Source of the DNA: Mesorhizobium loti
Lineage (GTDB): Bacteria > Pseudomonadota > Alphaproteobacteria > Rhizobiales > Rhizobiaceae
Assembly: GCF_001510895.1 (NCBI RefSeq)
Contig: NZ_LPWA01000002.1
Location: 62,001 to 126,000, forward strand
Direction: 5' to 3'
Length of the DNA: 64,000 bases
In this document: positions 63,389 to 64,000 of the stretch, piece after piece
Numbering within the stretch: position 1 is the stretch's first letter
How the letters are laid out: each line of letters opens with the position of its first letter
Position numbers and translations under genes: made by a program
The notes under the pieces: model-generated
Databases searched by the model: none
What the model was told of the DNA's origin: nothing
What the model saw: the letters and a program-made list of their open reading frames with translations, nothing else

Positions 63389-63690
63389 AGATGCGCTGTG
63401 CGTTGCATTGAGACAGCGGCGGGCTCGGTCCATTCCGTCGTAACGGAGCACGGCGAAATCCGCTGTCATTCCGTCGTCCTGGCGACCGGTGCCTGGACGA
63501 GACTGTTCCGCGGCAGCTGGGGATGCGCTATCGATTTCACGCCGGATGCGGTGCCCGTGATCGACGCGGTCGACGAAATTCCGGGCTTGCTGATCGCCAG
63601 CGGTTTCTCGGGCCATGGATTTGGGATCGGGCCGGCGGCAGCTCATTTAAATTAGTCGCTGATGTCATCACTGACCGATCGTATCTGCAG
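63389..63690 (+). pseudogene. FAD-dependent oxidoreductase (DAO/DadA-like) remnant
   Basis: Two conserved blocks of the D-amino-acid oxidase fold lie next to each other: CIETAAGSVHSVVTEHG with VVLATGAWTRLF, then TPDAVPVIDAVDEIPG with LLIASGFSGHGFGIGPAAAHL. In intact proteins more than 100 residues separate them, so the middle is deleted. A further frame change is needed to reach KLVADVITD. No start or N-terminal GxGxxG is present. Confidence 0.65.
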
Positions 63691-64000
63691 CGACTGGATG
63701 CCCGCGCATGGGCTTTCCTGGATGCCGACGAAACCTTCATCAGCGCTCTCCTTGACGGAGACGGGCAACGCATGAGCGACAGCGCACTTTCGGAAGCGAA
63801 GTCACCGACGCCTTTTTTGAAATCTCGAGTCAGCCATATCCCGTTATCCCAACGCTGTCCCGACGGGAAGATCTCGGCATTGCCGGATCGCCAATCCTCC
63901 GGATTTCGAAGCACTCCTGGACAACTTTGAGCGCTATGGGATCCGATCCGGTACCTGCGCCCGACAACCACCAAGAATTTCGCAAGAAAGATCCAGCAGG
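63691..64000. other. No gene recognised at right edge
   Basis: Short open stretches occur in plus frames, one with FGSEVTDAFFEISSQPYPVI then SRREDLGIAG, but none has a start with a ribosome site or a family I can name. It may be the beginning of a further remnant that continues outside the window. Confidence 0.4.

Noticed and set aside
62880..64000. Transposase or integrase remnants at the right edge
   Set aside because: I looked for DDE and Tyr-recombinase motifs in all frames and found none convincing.

Overview
The window is GC-rich, densely packed DNA from an alphaproteobacterium of the order Rhizobiales. Mesorhizobium or a close relative fits best. This rests on the gene repertoire (C-P lyase operon, many sugar ABC transporters, TIM-barrel epimerase/Gfo-Idh pairs, a MucR/Ros remnant) and on the dispersed palindromic intergenic repeats. 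No rRNA, tRNA, CRISPR array or intact insertion sequence was recognised.

Layout. 1-8.1 kb: assorted metabolic and regulatory genes (partial sterol desaturase, LuxR, DUF4437 cupin, AraC/MFS divergent pair, TetR/SDR divergent pair, GFA enzyme, amidase, secreted protein). 8.1-15.8 kb: two divergent sugar or sugar-acid catabolic units. One is TIM-barrel epimerase, enolase-superfamily dehydratase, FadR-type regulator and hydroxyacid dehydrogenase on the minus strand. The other is TIM barrel, Gfo/Idh and TIM barrel on the plus strand. Two perfect FadR-type operators lie between them. 16.0-27.7 kb: phosphonate uptake and C-P lyase cluster (phnGHIJKL, hexapeptide transferase, 2H phosphoesterase, phnCDE1E2) with divergent phnF; phnM, phnN and phnP are absent. 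28-36.8 kb: a sugar/sugar-acid catabolic unit (Zn alcohol dehydrogenase, CUT2 ABC transporter, aldo/keto reductase, UxaA-type dehydratase) beside an unusual GntR regulator with two winged helices. 36.9-40.1 kb: copper-handling operon (DUF2946, PCuAC, DUF1775/YcnI, CopC-CopD). 40.4-43 kb: gnd, then a TetR/membrane-protein divergent pair. 43-51.8 kb: LacI-controlled CUT1 sugar transporter followed by TIM-barrel, Gfo/Idh and aldo/keto reductase genes, arranged much like the E. coli ycj cluster. 52-59.1 kb: housekeeping genes (zur, polA, M20 dipeptidase, rnd) plus small proteins and a candidate three-hairpin small RNA beside polA. 59.1-64 kb: a degraded segment with repeats, a DUF2235 remnant fused to a MucR remnant, an SPFH gene, SDR and FAD-oxidoreductase scraps, and a 53-bp direct repeat at both ends of the SPFH-containing part.

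Regulation is readable in many places. The phnG promoter shows a near-consensus Pho box, a TATAAT -10 and a PhnF-type dyad over the start. Paired operators accompany the FadR, AraC, LacI and double-winged-helix GntR regulators.

Caution on sequence quality: ten otherwise well-conserved genes carry single-base frameshifts, twelve lesions in all. Eleven of the twelve look like a missing base. This bias points to systematic base-calling or assembly error rather than gene decay, so these genes are probably intact in the living organism. The 59.6-64 kb remnants are different: they have multiple lesions and real truncations.
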